Below, one piece after another: positions 1 through 10,300 of a stretch of 64,000 bases of DNA. The position numbers and the translations under genes were made by a program. Every line of letters begins with the position of its first letter. Positions within the stretch are counted from its first letter, which is position 1. The notes under the pieces are model-generated. The model saw nothing but the letters and a program-made list of their open reading frames with translations, had not been told where the DNA came from and ran no database searches. The stretch is from Chrysophaeum taylorii (Eukaryota; Sar; Pelagophyceae; Pelagomonadales; Pelagomonadaceae), in NCBI GenBank assembly GCA_029834535.1, contig JAQMWT010000377.1:43750-107749 (forward strand), given 5' to 3'.

Positions 1-2
1 GC

Positions 3-122
3 GACACTCCGCTCGTCGCCCCCGCGTCGTCCACTTCCGGCCGCCCCCAACAACAACAACAACAACAACAATCCGCTTCTTCGGCCGACATCGAAATTCC
101 ACCTCACCACCACTTGATTTGA
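3..122 (+). CDS. C-terminal end of an unknown protein (5' part outside window)
   Basis: Frame 3 is open from the window edge to a TGA at 120-122 and encodes about 39 residues. They include an eight-glutamine run, a short Ser/Ala stretch, an acidic-hydrophobic segment (ADIEIPP) and a final HHHLI. The composition looks protein-like, but a CAA/ACA/AAC trinucleotide run gives an open reading in all three frames here; frame 2 ends in repeated LDDM/FDDM motifs. No family recognised. The choice of frame 3 is a judgement. Confidence 0.3.
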   Translation, partial: DTPLVAPASSTSGRPQQQQQQQQSASSADIEIPPHHHLI

Positions 123-465
123 CACTTGATGATATGACATTTGATGATATGCCATTTGATGATGACATTTGATGATACTTGATACCCCCTTCTCCGGCGG
201 CTTCTTCTTCTTGCTTCGCGACACTGGTTCGTTCGTAAAATGCACTAATAATAATAATAATATGTCTCGCGCGCTCTCGTTGAATTTCTTTTGCGGTGGT
301 GTGTCGCCATGTCTGCCTGCATCTACATGGTGGTGGTGATCATCCAAGATGAGTCCTAACCCTGCGATCGCTAACCGCCTGGTTGCGATGGAGGACGGCG
401 GCGCCTAACGCGCTTTTGCTCCCTGCGGCGGCCCCGGCCGTCCCGGAGTGAGACGGTGCCTGCTC
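123..465. other. Non-coding stretch with short repeats
   Basis: Positions 117-181 contain four imperfect copies of a (gac)atttgatgat-type unit, followed by a short TAA repeat near 247-262. No convincing coding frame. The stretch is probably 3' flank of the gene cut by the window edge plus the border of the repeat that follows. Confidence 0.5.
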
Positions 466-776
466 GCCTCCCGGGCTGGCCGGTTAGCAGCACCCGGGAA
501 AAAAGTCCGCGCTGGGATGGGGTTCGCGCGGTTGAGCAGCAGAACGCGACGGACAGGTCGATTGTTTGTGGACCAACACGTTCGCGGCGGCCTGCGACGT
601 TTTCGCACGACCTCGCACAAGACCGTGTGAAGTGGCGGTCCGCCATCAACACTCCTCGACCCTCGTCTCTGCCCCAACTGCGTGATTTATTTCGCTCTGA
701 GATCCCGTACCGGCTCCTGCCGGTCCGGCCTGGCTCCCATGCTCGGGAGAGGTCTTTGAAGTTCGTTAGTTAGATC
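466..776 (+). repeat. Dispersed repeat X, copy 1
   Basis: The two ends of this block match, in inverted orientation, the ends of 20217-20490. The left end shares the cctcccggg...ggccggtt region. The right end shares the block around gtccggcctggctcccatgc that runs into a gttagttag tail. The middle is diverged. Both copies sit beside a Helitron-derived unit. No protein is recognisable; short open frames here look incidental. Confidence 0.6.
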
Positions 777-882
777 ATCGTACGTATCATCCATCTCTGG
801 TGTCGGATATTTTTTTTTTTTTTTTACTCGAGGACCTTTTTTATTTATACAACAGTCCTAACTACTAATCGACAGATGTTTG

Positions 883-1334
883 CACAGGGGTATATATAGC
901 CCCGGGCACTCGCACACGCCAGGACCGGCATTCCTACCCTCACCTTTTGGTTATGGGCCCTTAAAGCGCTCGAGGTGGATCGCGCGTTCGAATCCGCCCC
1001 ACCGCTGCGCCGCAAGGAGTGTGTGAGTGCCGAGTGCCTTCGAAGCAGTTGCCATCGCCAACTGCTGGAGCCCCGTCGTCTAGCACACACACTAGACCCC
1101 CCTCATCTGGTCGCTTTCACTTACCAGGACCGGGTTTTCATCTCCAACGCAGATGTTCATCTTAAGCAGATGGCGTCGTCGTCGTCTGCTGGGTCCCCAC
1201 CGTCTCGCATACACATACATGCTTGACTCGCCCCAGATGTTCACGTTTCACTATGATGGGGAAGCACAGGGGTATATATAGCCCCGGCGGGCACTCGCGC
1301 ACACCAGGACCGGCATTCCTACCCTCACCTTTTG
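883..1334 (+). mobile_element. TRIM-like element, unit 1 (forward)
   Basis: Terminal direct repeats at 883-949 (67 bp) and 1265-1334 (70 bp; a 3-bp insertion) flank a 315-bp non-coding interior. The repeat starts cacaggggtatatatagccc and ends cctcaccttttg. Just before the right repeat is a purine tract (gatggggaag), as expected for a polypurine tract. The interior contains a box-B-like gttcgaatcc. Size, terminal direct repeats and target duplication fit terminal-repeat retrotransposons in miniature. No protein is encoded. Unusually, the termini are CA...TG rather than TG...CA. Confidence 0.7.
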
Positions 1335-1695
1335 AGGAATGCCGGTCCTGGTGTGCGCGAGTGCCCGCCGGGGCTATATATACCCCTGTGCTTCCCCATC
1401 ATAGTGAAACGTGAACATCTGGGGCGAGTCAAGCATGTATGTGTATGCGAGACGATGGGGACCCAGCAGACGACGACGCCATCTGCTTAAGATGAACACC
1501 CGGTCCTGGTAAGTGAAAGCGCCCAGATGAGGGGGGTCTAGTGTTTGTGCTAGACGATGGGGCTCCAGGGGTTGGCGACGGCAACTGCTTCGTAGACACT
1601 CACACACTCCTTGCGGCGCAGCGGTGGAGCGGATTCGAACGCGCGAACCACCTCGAGCGCTTTAAGGGCCCATAACCAAAAGGTGAGGGTAGGAA
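1335..1695 (-). mobile_element. TRIM-like element, unit 2 (reverse, truncated at both ends)
   Basis: This is a reverse-orientation copy. Part of an LTR lies at 1335-1390, the interior at 1391-1676, and the first 19 bp of another LTR at 1677-1695. It abuts unit 1 head-on, so 1265-1390 forms a near-perfect palindrome. It abuts unit 3 at 1695/1696, where a forward LTR begins abruptly. The interior is the reverse complement of 950-1264 with small indels. Confidence 0.7.
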
Positions 1696-2134
1696 CACAG
1701 GGGTATATATAGCCCCGGGCACTCGCACACACCAGGACCGGCATTCCAACCCTCACCTTTTGGTTATGGGCCCTTAAAGCGCTCGAGGTGGATCGCGCGT
1801 TCGAATCCGCTCCACCGCTGCGCCGCAAGGAGTGTGTGAGTGTCTACGAAGCAGTTGCCGTCGCCAACTGCTGGAGCCCCATCGTCTAGCACAAACACTA
1901 GACCCCCCTCATCTGGGCGCTTTCACTTACCAGGACCGGGTGTTCATCTCCGACGCAGATGTTCATCTTAAGCAGAGGGCGTCGTCGTCTGCTGGGTCCC
2001 CATCGTCTCGCATACACATACATGCTTGACTCGCCCCAGATGTTCACGTTTCACTATGATGGGGAAGCACAGGGGTATATATAGCCCCGGGCACTCGCAC
2101 ACACCAGGACCGGCATTCCAACCCACACCTTTTG
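1696..2134 (+). mobile_element. TRIM-like element, unit 3 (forward)
   Basis: Complete copy: 67-bp terminal direct repeats at 1696-1762 and 2068-2134, a 305-bp interior, and the purine tract ggggaag directly before the right repeat. The base after 2134 starts gtttg (2135-2139), which equals the gtttg at 878-882 before unit 1. The three units therefore share one pair of 5-bp target duplications and behave as one composite insertion into the first Helitron-derived unit. Confidence 0.75.
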
Positions 2135-2139
2135 GTTTG

Positions 2140-3103
2140 TCTGTCTGTCTGTTTGTTTGTTTGTCTGTTTGTCCCTCGATTTAGGGTAAGGATCGGGTAG
2201 GCGCGAGAGTAAGGATCAGGTAGGTGCGAGAGCCAGACAGTGATCCTCCAAGCCGTCTACGGCGACCTCGCAGACTATTTCCACGAGCCGCGGCGGCTCT
2301 TTCAGCGCGCCATTCTCACGCCCCGTCGAAACGATGTTGTCGATGCTGACAACGCCGCGCGCATGACCGCGGCCTTTTTTTCCCGGAGACGAGGCGTCGG
2401 AGTTCTTTTCGGCCGACTAGGTTGGATCGGAAGACGACGCCTCGCTCTTTACAGTCGAGTTTTTAACTCCCTGACAAGCAACGGCATGCTGACTTTGATC
2501 GCGAGCTTAAAGTCTTCGCAACCTCGACCCGTCGCACGGCCACTGCAACGGTACCAGATACATGATCGATCGTGTCCTGTCACCGAGGCTCCTCCAACCT
2601 GTATCCCTCAAGCCCCACCGACGCCAAACGATCAACAAGAGCCAGAGGCAGACGCCCCGCAAGGTCGGCGTCCTTTTGCCCAAGCCTGTCTTCTGCCACG
2701 TCCAGCTCTACGTGGCTCTCTGTCGATCGGCAACCCCGAGGATATCCTCTTCTGAGTCGACGACTCCACCCTACCCCACACGTGCTGCGCAATACCGATA
2801 AGCACCCTCCCGGCGTCTACACGCGCACGGTAGGTGAACTTACTGGGACCAGGTGAACTTACTGGGACCAGGTGAACATACTGGGGTTTTCAGAGTAAAG
2901 TTTTTAGAGTAAACTCAAAGGTTGGCGGCGCGTGCGGATCAAAGCAGCTTAGATTGGCGGAGGCGAGAGCGACGAGCTCGAAGGAGTGGGTGTGAGCTAG
3001 GTGAACTTACTGACCAGGTGAACTTATATGAAACTTACTGGGATTAGGTGAACTTACTGGGGTTAGAGATTGGGACTAGGTGAACTTACTGGCCTGCACT
3101 TGT
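2140..3103 (+). pseudogene. Helitron helicase C-terminal fragment, unit 1
   Basis: The helicase-like segment runs from 2240 (ILQAVYGDLADYF, then RAILTPR) to about 2755. Reading requires frame changes: the FPGDEASEFFSAD-like part, the CNGTRYMIDRV-like part and the TINKSQ...VGVLLPKPVF...QLYVAL part lie in different frames. These are hallmarks of the C-terminal third of Pif1-like Helitron helicases. Motifs I-III, the Rep endonuclease and a start codon are absent, so this is a non-functional fragment. Its tail is shorter than in the other units. Confidence 0.8.
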
Positions 3104-4125
3104 CCTAACTACTAATCGACAGATGTTTGTCTGTTTGTTTGTTTGTCCCTCGATTTAGGGTAAGGATCAGGTAGGCGCGAGAGTAAGGATCAGGTAGGCG
3201 CGAGAGCCAGACAGTGATCCTCCAAGCCGTCTACGGCGACCTCGCAGACTATTTCCACGACCCGCGGCGGCTCTTTCAGCGCGCCATTCTCACGCCCCGT
3301 CGAAACGATGTTGTCGATGCTGACAACGCGCGCATGACCGCGGCCTTTTTTTCCCGGAGACGAGGCGTCGGAGTTCTTTTCGGCTGACTAGGTTGGGTCG
3401 GAAGACGACGCCTCGCTCTTTACAGTAGAGTTTTCAACTCCCTGACAACCAACGGCATGCTGACTTTGATCGCGAGCTTAAAGTCTTCGCAACCTCGACC
3501 CGTCGCACGGCCACTGCAACGGTACCAGATACATGATCGATCGTGTCGTGTCACCGAGGCTCCTCCAACCTGTATCCCTTAAGGCCCGCCTACGCCAAAC
3601 GATCAACAAGAGCCAGGGCCAGACGCCCCGCGAGGTCGGCGTCCTCTTGCCCAAGCCCGTCTTCTGCCACGTCCAGCTCTACGTGGCTCTCTGTCGATCG
3701 GCAACCCCGAGGATATACTCATCTGGGTCGACGACTCCACCCTACTCCACACGTGCTGCGCAATACCGATAAGCCCCCCCGGCGTCTACACGCGCACTGT
3801 AGGTGAACTTATTGGGACCAGGTGAACTTACTGGGGTTGGAGATTGGGACTAGGTGAGCTGAGTGACCAGGTGAAACTGGGACCAGGTGAACATACTGGG
3901 GCTTTTAGAGTAAAGGGTTTTTAGAGTAAACTCAAAGGTTGGCGGCGCGTGCGGATCAAAGCAGCTTAGATTGGCGGAAGCGAGAGCGACGAGCTCAAAG
4001 GAGTTGGTGTGAGCTAGGTGAACTTACTGACCAGGTGAACTTATATGAAACTTACTGGGATTAGGTGAACTTACTGGGGTTAGAGATTGGGACTAGGTGA
4101 ACTTACTGGCCTGCACTTGTTAAAT
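3104..4125 (+). pseudogene. Helitron helicase C-terminal fragment, unit 2
   Basis: Same layout as unit 1. The helicase-like part starts at 3213 and the TINKSQGQT...QLYVAL block lies near 3599-3700. A stop interrupts the FFSAD-VGSEDDA region, and the downstream part is in another frame. The tail of ~19-bp repeats ends in ggcctgcacttgt at 3103-3104 of the preceding unit and again near 4120. Confidence 0.8.
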
Positions 4126-5157
4126 CCTAACTACTAATCGACAGATGTTTGTCTGTCTGTCTGTCTGTCTGTTTGTCCCTCGATTTAGGGTAAGGATCAG
4201 GTAGGCGCGAGAGTAAGGATCAGGTAGGCGCGAGAGCCAGACAGTGATCCTCCAAGCCGTCTACGGCGACCTCGCAGACTATTTCCACGACCCGCGGCGG
4301 CTCTTTCAGCGCGCCATTCTCACGCCCCGTCGAAACGATGTTGTCGATGCTGACAACGCGCGCATGACCGCGGCCTTTTTTTCCCGGAGACGAGGCGTCG
4401 GAGTTCTTTTCGGCCGACTAGGTTGGGTCGGAAGACGACGCCTCGCTCTTTACAGTCGAGTTTTCAACTCCCTGACAACCAACGGCATGCTGACTTTGAT
4501 CGCGAGCTTAAAGTCTTCGCAACCTCGACCCGTCGCACGGCCACTGCAACGGTACCAGATACATGATCGATCGTGTCGTTGTCACCGAGGCTCCTCCAAC
4601 CTGTATCCCTTAAGGCCCGCCGACGCCAAACGATCAACAAGAGCCAGGGCAGACGCCCCGCGAGGTCGGCGTCCTCTTGCCCAAGCCCGTCTTCTGCCAC
4701 GTCCAGCTCTACGTGGCTCTCTGTCGATCGGCATCCCCGAGGATATACTCATCTGGGTCGACGACTCCACCCTACTCCACACGTGCTGCGCAATACCGAT
4801 AAGCCCCCTCACGGCGTCTACATGCGCACTGTAGGTGAACTTATTGGGACCAGGTGAACTTACTGGGGTTGGAGATTGGGACTAGGTGAGCTGAGTGACC
4901 AGGTGAAACTGGGACCAGGAGAACATACTGGGGCTTTTAGAGTAAAGGGTTTTTAGAGTAAACTCAAAGGTTGGCGGCGCGTGCGGATCAAAGCAGCTTA
5001 GATTGGCGGAGGCGAGAGCGACGAGCTCAAAGGAGTTGGTGTGAGCTAGGTGAACTTACTGACCAGGTGAACTTATATGAAACTTACTGGGATTAGGTGA
5101 ACTTACTGGGGTTAGAGATTGGGACTAGGTGAACTTACTGGCCTGCACTTGTTAAAT
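4126..5157 (+). pseudogene. Helitron helicase C-terminal fragment, unit 3
   Basis: The helicase-like part starts at 4244. It is very similar to units 2, 4 and 5 and has the same frame-breaking lesions, which shows the array expanded after the helicase copy had already decayed. The end reads NPEDILIWVDD-like in one frame, matching the usual C-terminus of the family. Confidence 0.8.
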
Positions 5158-6189
5158 CCTAACTACTAATCGACAGATGTTTGTCTGTCTGTCTGTCTGT
5201 CTGTTTGTCCCTCTATTTAGGGTAAGGATCAGATAGACGCGAGAGTAAGGATCAGGTAGGCGCGAGAGCCAGACAGTGATCCTCCAAGCCGTCTACGGCG
5301 ACCTCGCAGACTGTTTCCACGACCCGCGGCGGCTCTTTCAGCGCGCCATTCTCACGCCCCGTCGAAACGATGTTGTCGACGCTGACAACGCGCGCATGAC
5401 CGCGGCCTTTTTTTCCCGGAGACGAGGCGTCGGAGTTCTTTTCGGCCGACTAGGTTGGGTCGGAAGACGACGCCTCGCTCTCAAGAGTCGAGTTTTGAAC
5501 TCACTGACAACCAACGGCATGCTGACTTTGATCGCGAGCTTAAAGTCTTCGCAACCTCGACCCGTCGCACGGCCACTGCAACGGTACCAGATACATGATC
5601 GATCGTGTCGTGTCACCGAGGCTCCTCCAACCTGTATCCCTTAAGGCCCGCCTACGCCAAACGATCAACAAGAGCCAGGGCCAGACGCCCCGCGAGGTCG
5701 GCGTCCTCTTGCCCAAGCCCGTCTTCTGCCACGTCCAGCTCTACGTGGCTCTCTGTCGATCGGCATCCCCGAGGATATACTCATCTGGGTCGACGACTCC
5801 ACCCTACTCCACACGTGCTGCGCAATACCGATAAGCCCCCTCCCGGCGTCTACACGCGCACTGTAGGTGAACTTACTGGGACCAGGTGAACTTACTGGGG
5901 TTGGAGATTGGGACTAGGTGAGCTGAGTGACCAGGTGAAACTGGGACCAGGAGAACATACTGGGGCTTTTAGAGTAAAGGGTTTTTAGAGTAAACTCAAA
6001 GGTTGGCGGCGCGTGCGGATCAAAGCAGCTTAGATTGGCGGAGGCGAGAGCGACGAGCTCAAAGGAGTTGGTGTGAGCTAGGTGAACTTACTGACCAGGT
6101 GAACTTATATGAAACTTACTGGGATTAGGTGAACTTACTGGGGTTAGAGATTGGGACTAGGTGAACTTACTGGCCTGCACTTGTTAAAT
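5158..6189 (+). pseudogene. Helitron helicase C-terminal fragment, unit 4
   Basis: The helicase-like part starts at 5276. It shares with unit 5 the variants ctcaagagtcgag (instead of ctttacagtcgag) and ggatcagatagacgcg, so units 4 and 5 are the most recent duplicates. Same lesions as the other units. Confidence 0.8.
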
Positions 6190-7250
6190 CCTAACTACTA
6201 ATCGACAGATGTTTGTCTGTCTGTCTGTCTGTCTGTTTGTCCCTCTATTTAGGGTAAGGATCAGATAGACGCGAGAGTAAGGATCAGGTAGGCGCGAGAG
6301 CCAGACAGTGATCCTCCAAGCCGTCTACGGCGACCTCGCAGACTGTTTCCACGACCCGCGGCGGCTCTTTCAGCGCGCCATTCTCACGCCCCGTCGAAAC
6401 GATGTTGTCGATGCTGACAACGCGCGCATGACCGCGGCCTTTTTTTCCCGGAGACGAGGCGTCGGAGTTCTTTTCGGCCGACTAGGTTGGGTCGGAAGAC
6501 GACGCCTCGCTCTCAAGAGTCGAGTTTTGAACTCACTGACAACCAACGGCATGCTGACTTTGATCGCGAGCTTAAAGTCTTCGCAACCTCGACCCGTCGC
6601 ACGGCCACTGCAACGGTACCAGATACATGATCGATCGTGTCGTTGTCACCGAGGCTCCTTCAACCTGTATCCCTTGAGGCCCGCCGACGCCAAACGATCA
6701 CCAAGAGCCAGGGCCTGACGCCCCGCGAGGTCGGCGTCCTCTAGGCGAAGCCCGTCTTCTGCCACGTCCAGCTCTACGTGGCTCTCTGTCGATCGGCAAC
6801 CCCGAGAATATGCTCTTCTGAGTCGACGACTCCACCCTACCCCACACGTGCTGCGCAATACCGATAAGCCCCCTCCCGGCGTCTACACGCGCACTGTAGG
6901 TGAACTTACTGGGACCAGGTGAACTTACTGGAACCAGGTGAACTTACTAGGGTTAGAGATTGGGACAATGTGAACTAAGTGACCAGGTGAACTTACTGAG
7001 ACCAAGTGAGCTTACTGGGGGTTTTAGAGTAAACTCAAAGGTTAGCGGCGTGTGCGGATCAAAGCAGCTTATATTGGCGGGGGTGAGAGCGACGAGTTCA
7101 AAGGAGAGTGGGGTGAGTGGATGTGAGCACGAGTGGGTTTACGCCGAATTTACTGAGGTTAGAGATTGGGACTAGGTGAACTTAACGGGATCAGGTGAAC
7201 TTACTGGGGTTAGAGATTGGGACTAGGTGAACTTACTGGCCTGCACTTGT
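6190..7250 (+). pseudogene. Helitron helicase C-terminal fragment, unit 5
   Basis: The helicase-like part starts at 6308. Its tail is more diverged than in units 2-4 and ends with ggcctgcacttgt at 7238-7250. That is only 115 bp before the ATG of the EF-hand gene, so the repeat tail probably forms the promoter or 5' leader of that gene. Confidence 0.8.
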
Positions 7251-7365
7251 AAATACTTACGACGACGTGGCAACGACCTTCTGTGTTTGTCGCGGAAACC
7301 CTTTAAAGCTAGGGATTTCAACATATATCTGCGGCATATTGAAGACGATCCAGCAGCAAGACGAG

Positions 7366-10300
7366 ATGGAAAAAACTTACGGTCGCCTGCGTCGACTCTT
7401 CGTCGAAATGGACACCAAGGGCGACGGTGCCCTCGATTTCGAGGAGCTCAAGGACGCGCTACGCAATATGTTTGGCGTGAATGTCTCCGATAAGGAGGCC
7501 AAGCAAATGGTTTGGCGTCGGTCTCCCAGCGTTTGTTTTTCTTCTCGCCGAACAACAACAGTGCGCGTTAGGAGGGGGGAAGAACGACGAGTCGGGAACA
7601 ATCGACTGGGCAGAGTTCCAACAGGTGGCGTCGGCCGAATGTATCGACGTTGTTACCGATACGGGACTCGAGCCGTGGCTCGCGCGCTGGCTGCCGAAGT
7701 GGGCACTTCATCGATATACCGAGCAGCGACGCGTGCAAGCCAGCAGCAGCAAGGGGTCCAAAGTTTTGCCCAAGCGCGGAGGCGACAGCGCACGAAAGAA
7801 AACACTCAAGGCACTTGGCTTCTCGCCTTCCGAAGGAAAAGAGATCGAGGCGGCCTGGAAGCTCGTAAATAGCAAAAAAAAAACAAGGTAAGGCGCCTTT
7901 GCCTTCGTGCGACCAGCATCCTCTTTTTCTCATTCACAGGATCGATGCCGAGGACATCCACGCGGGGCTGCTCAGGTTTGGCGTGGATGCTAAGGAGACT
8001 GCCGTGGCGCGCCTCGCGGTTCAAATCGGAAGCACGGAGGGCGAGGTCGACTTCGAGGGGTTCGCCGAACTCGCCGCCGCCTTGATCGACGACAAGACGA
8101 AACAGGCATTCTCGTCGTCCTCGTCGTCGCATGGAAGACTCGTGTCCTGGTGGATGTCGGCTTTGCGCGAGGTCGGCGGCGGCGGCGACGAAAACGACGG
8201 CGCTGTTTTTAACGCGCGAGAGCCGCCGCCGCCGCCGCCGCGGCCGAAAGACCGTCCACCCGAGCGGATGGAATTCGCGGCTCTAAGCGAAGCCTTATCC
8301 GAGGCGCAAATGGTGGCCCTCCGAGCTCTCTACGATGGCCTGGTGGGAAGGGCATCCACGCTGAATGCTCCGGCCCTCGCTTCAAGCTTGCGCAAGCTAG
8401 GAGTCGACATCAGCGACGGCGAATCCGCAGCAATGATACGGGCCGCCGAATGGACACCTCATCAGAACGCTGATGATGAAGCCGATGATTTATTAGCACT
8501 CACATTTGAGACGTTCGTCGAGTGCGTCGCGTCGCGTACCGACGAGCTCCTCGCGATGACGGCGTGGCGCAAGATCTGGGTCTTGTTTCCACACCTCGAA
8601 ACGCGCGAAGAGGCACGGAAACGTGACAATCTCGACAACCCGGTCGAGCGCCTTACAGCAGAACAGCGGGCCCACTACGCCGTGCGAACGTCGTCCCGTT
8701 GTCTTCGAAATGATGCTCGGTGCAGGCCTGTTTTGACGATATCGACGTGAACGGCGACGGAAGCTTGTCGTCTGTCGAGCTGCGCGACGCCCTGCAAAAG
8801 CTCGGCGTCAACGTGAGTGACAGCTTGCAATATGGGTATGTAAATTTTTTTGGAGGGCGAAATGATAGGTCACGGAGCACGAGGCAGAGACGATGGTCCT
8901 CAAAGCCGATCGCGACGGCAACGGGGGCATCGAAAAGTCGCCACTTCCCGGCGTCAGAAATCCTCTTTTTTGTTGTATTCACTCATGGACCGATTTTGCA
9001 GGTCCGAGTACCTCGCACTCATGGCCCGAATCTACGGCAAGTTTGACGTCAACGACTGCGCGGAGCTTGGCGAGTCCCAATTGGCGGCGAAATGGCAGCT
9101 CTGGTGGCGGACGTGGCTCAGAGAATGCAAGATTCAGATTCGAACATCGCTGCAGACAGCGTCTCAGGTCACCAGACGTTTAGACCACGCGCGACGCAGG
9201 ACGAAAAGCTCGCATAAAGATACGAGATCGAACAACGGCGGCAAGGACGTCGACAAGAATCGCTCCGCCGCCGCCACTATTGACGAGCTCTGGAGTAGTG
9301 ACGCCTTCGACGCCGCCCCGCTTGTCATGGCGACCGCAGTACGACAGTTGTCTGGAGTAGTACCCGGCGGCGGCGAGTCGCCGCCCGTACGAGACGAGGT
9401 ACGATCTACGGCGAAGCGGAATGGAGACGAGGTACGATCTACGGCGAAGCGGAATGGAGAACGATCTGCACCCACGCAGCGTAGCGAGATTGACCCGTCA
9501 CGCTTCGCCATCAAGGCTGCCGCGCGGCACCTATCAAAAAAGTTGGTCGTGGCCTATCGTCGCGTCTTTGATGCCGCGGACGAGGATCGAAGCGGAGCTA
9601 TCGATTTGCACGAGACGTGTCTCAAGGGACAGAGGAGCAAGAACGAGAATACAAAGCGCCGCATCTTCGCTCTCTTCTCCGAATATGACAACGACGGTAA
9701 TGGGTGCCTGGACTTTCCAGAGTTTCTTCACCTCGTCGCGGAGTGCCCGCCAAATTGTGTCAAGCACTGCGCGACCGAAGCAGATATGCTCGAGCATATC
9801 AAGCCAGGAATGGAATGGTGGTCGGGTTTTGTGGCCGAGGAAGAGACTCGCATCGAGACAGTTCGGAAGAAGAAGAAGAAAATAAAAAGCAAGACGGAGC
9901 TGCCGGCGCTCGGCGCGCAGAATGAGGAGTCGCTAAATAGCGTGTCAACGTCCATTCTATCTCGGCGAGACGACATTTTTTCAGCAGCAGCAGCACCAGC
10001 AGGGCAGTCCGCCGCATCATCGCAGTCGAGCGCCCGTTCATCTCGAGGGCGATCGCCGCGTACCCCGCGCAGAGATCCTCTTCGCGCGAATGCTAGCCGG
10101 CGCGAGACGACGTTTAAAGCGGGGGCGAAGCAAAAGATCGGGAAAAAATACCGAAAGACTCCTCGCGGTCACAACAACGAAAAAGCGTCGAAGAACATTA
10201 TTACTCTCGCGCGAGATTCGCGGAACGAAAGCAACGACGACGATACTGATAACGAAGACGGTGCGGCTAGCGAACGAGACGACGACGAGTCCAGCGGTCC

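Larger units (their letters stand above)
856..7250 (+). repeat. Tandem array of five Helitron-helicase-derived units (~1.03 kb each)
   Basis: Unit starts (cctaactactaatcgacag) lie at 856, 3104, 4126, 5158 and 6190, so intact periods are about 1022-1032 bp. Unit 1 is split by the insertion at 883-2134. Each unit has a short leader with TCTG/TTTG microsatellite and CCCTCGATTTAGGG, then a degenerate helicase segment, then a ~500-bp tail made of ~19-bp repeats (aggtgaacttactgggacc) ending in ggcctgcacttgt. The coding part carries C-terminal Helitron/Pif1 helicase signatures spread over three frames. Further copies lie inverted at 20505-21500 and direct at 51764-52970. Confidence 0.85.

Noticed and set aside
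945-1010. Functional tRNA gene
   Set aside because: Box-like sequences are only ~20 bp apart and no cloverleaf with an acceptor stem can be drawn.
2240-2755. 171-codon frame as a real gene
   Set aside because: The frame mixes in-phase and out-of-phase parts of a helicase C-terminus, begins with GTG inside a repeat, and is repeated with lesions in all copies.
856-7250. CRISPR array or bacterial satellite
   Set aside because: Units are ~1 kb with helicase remnants, with no short repeats separated by unique spacers, and the neighbours have introns.
7267-7365. N-terminal extension of the EF-hand protein
   Set aside because: The frame is open upstream but has no ATG and runs into the repeat tail.
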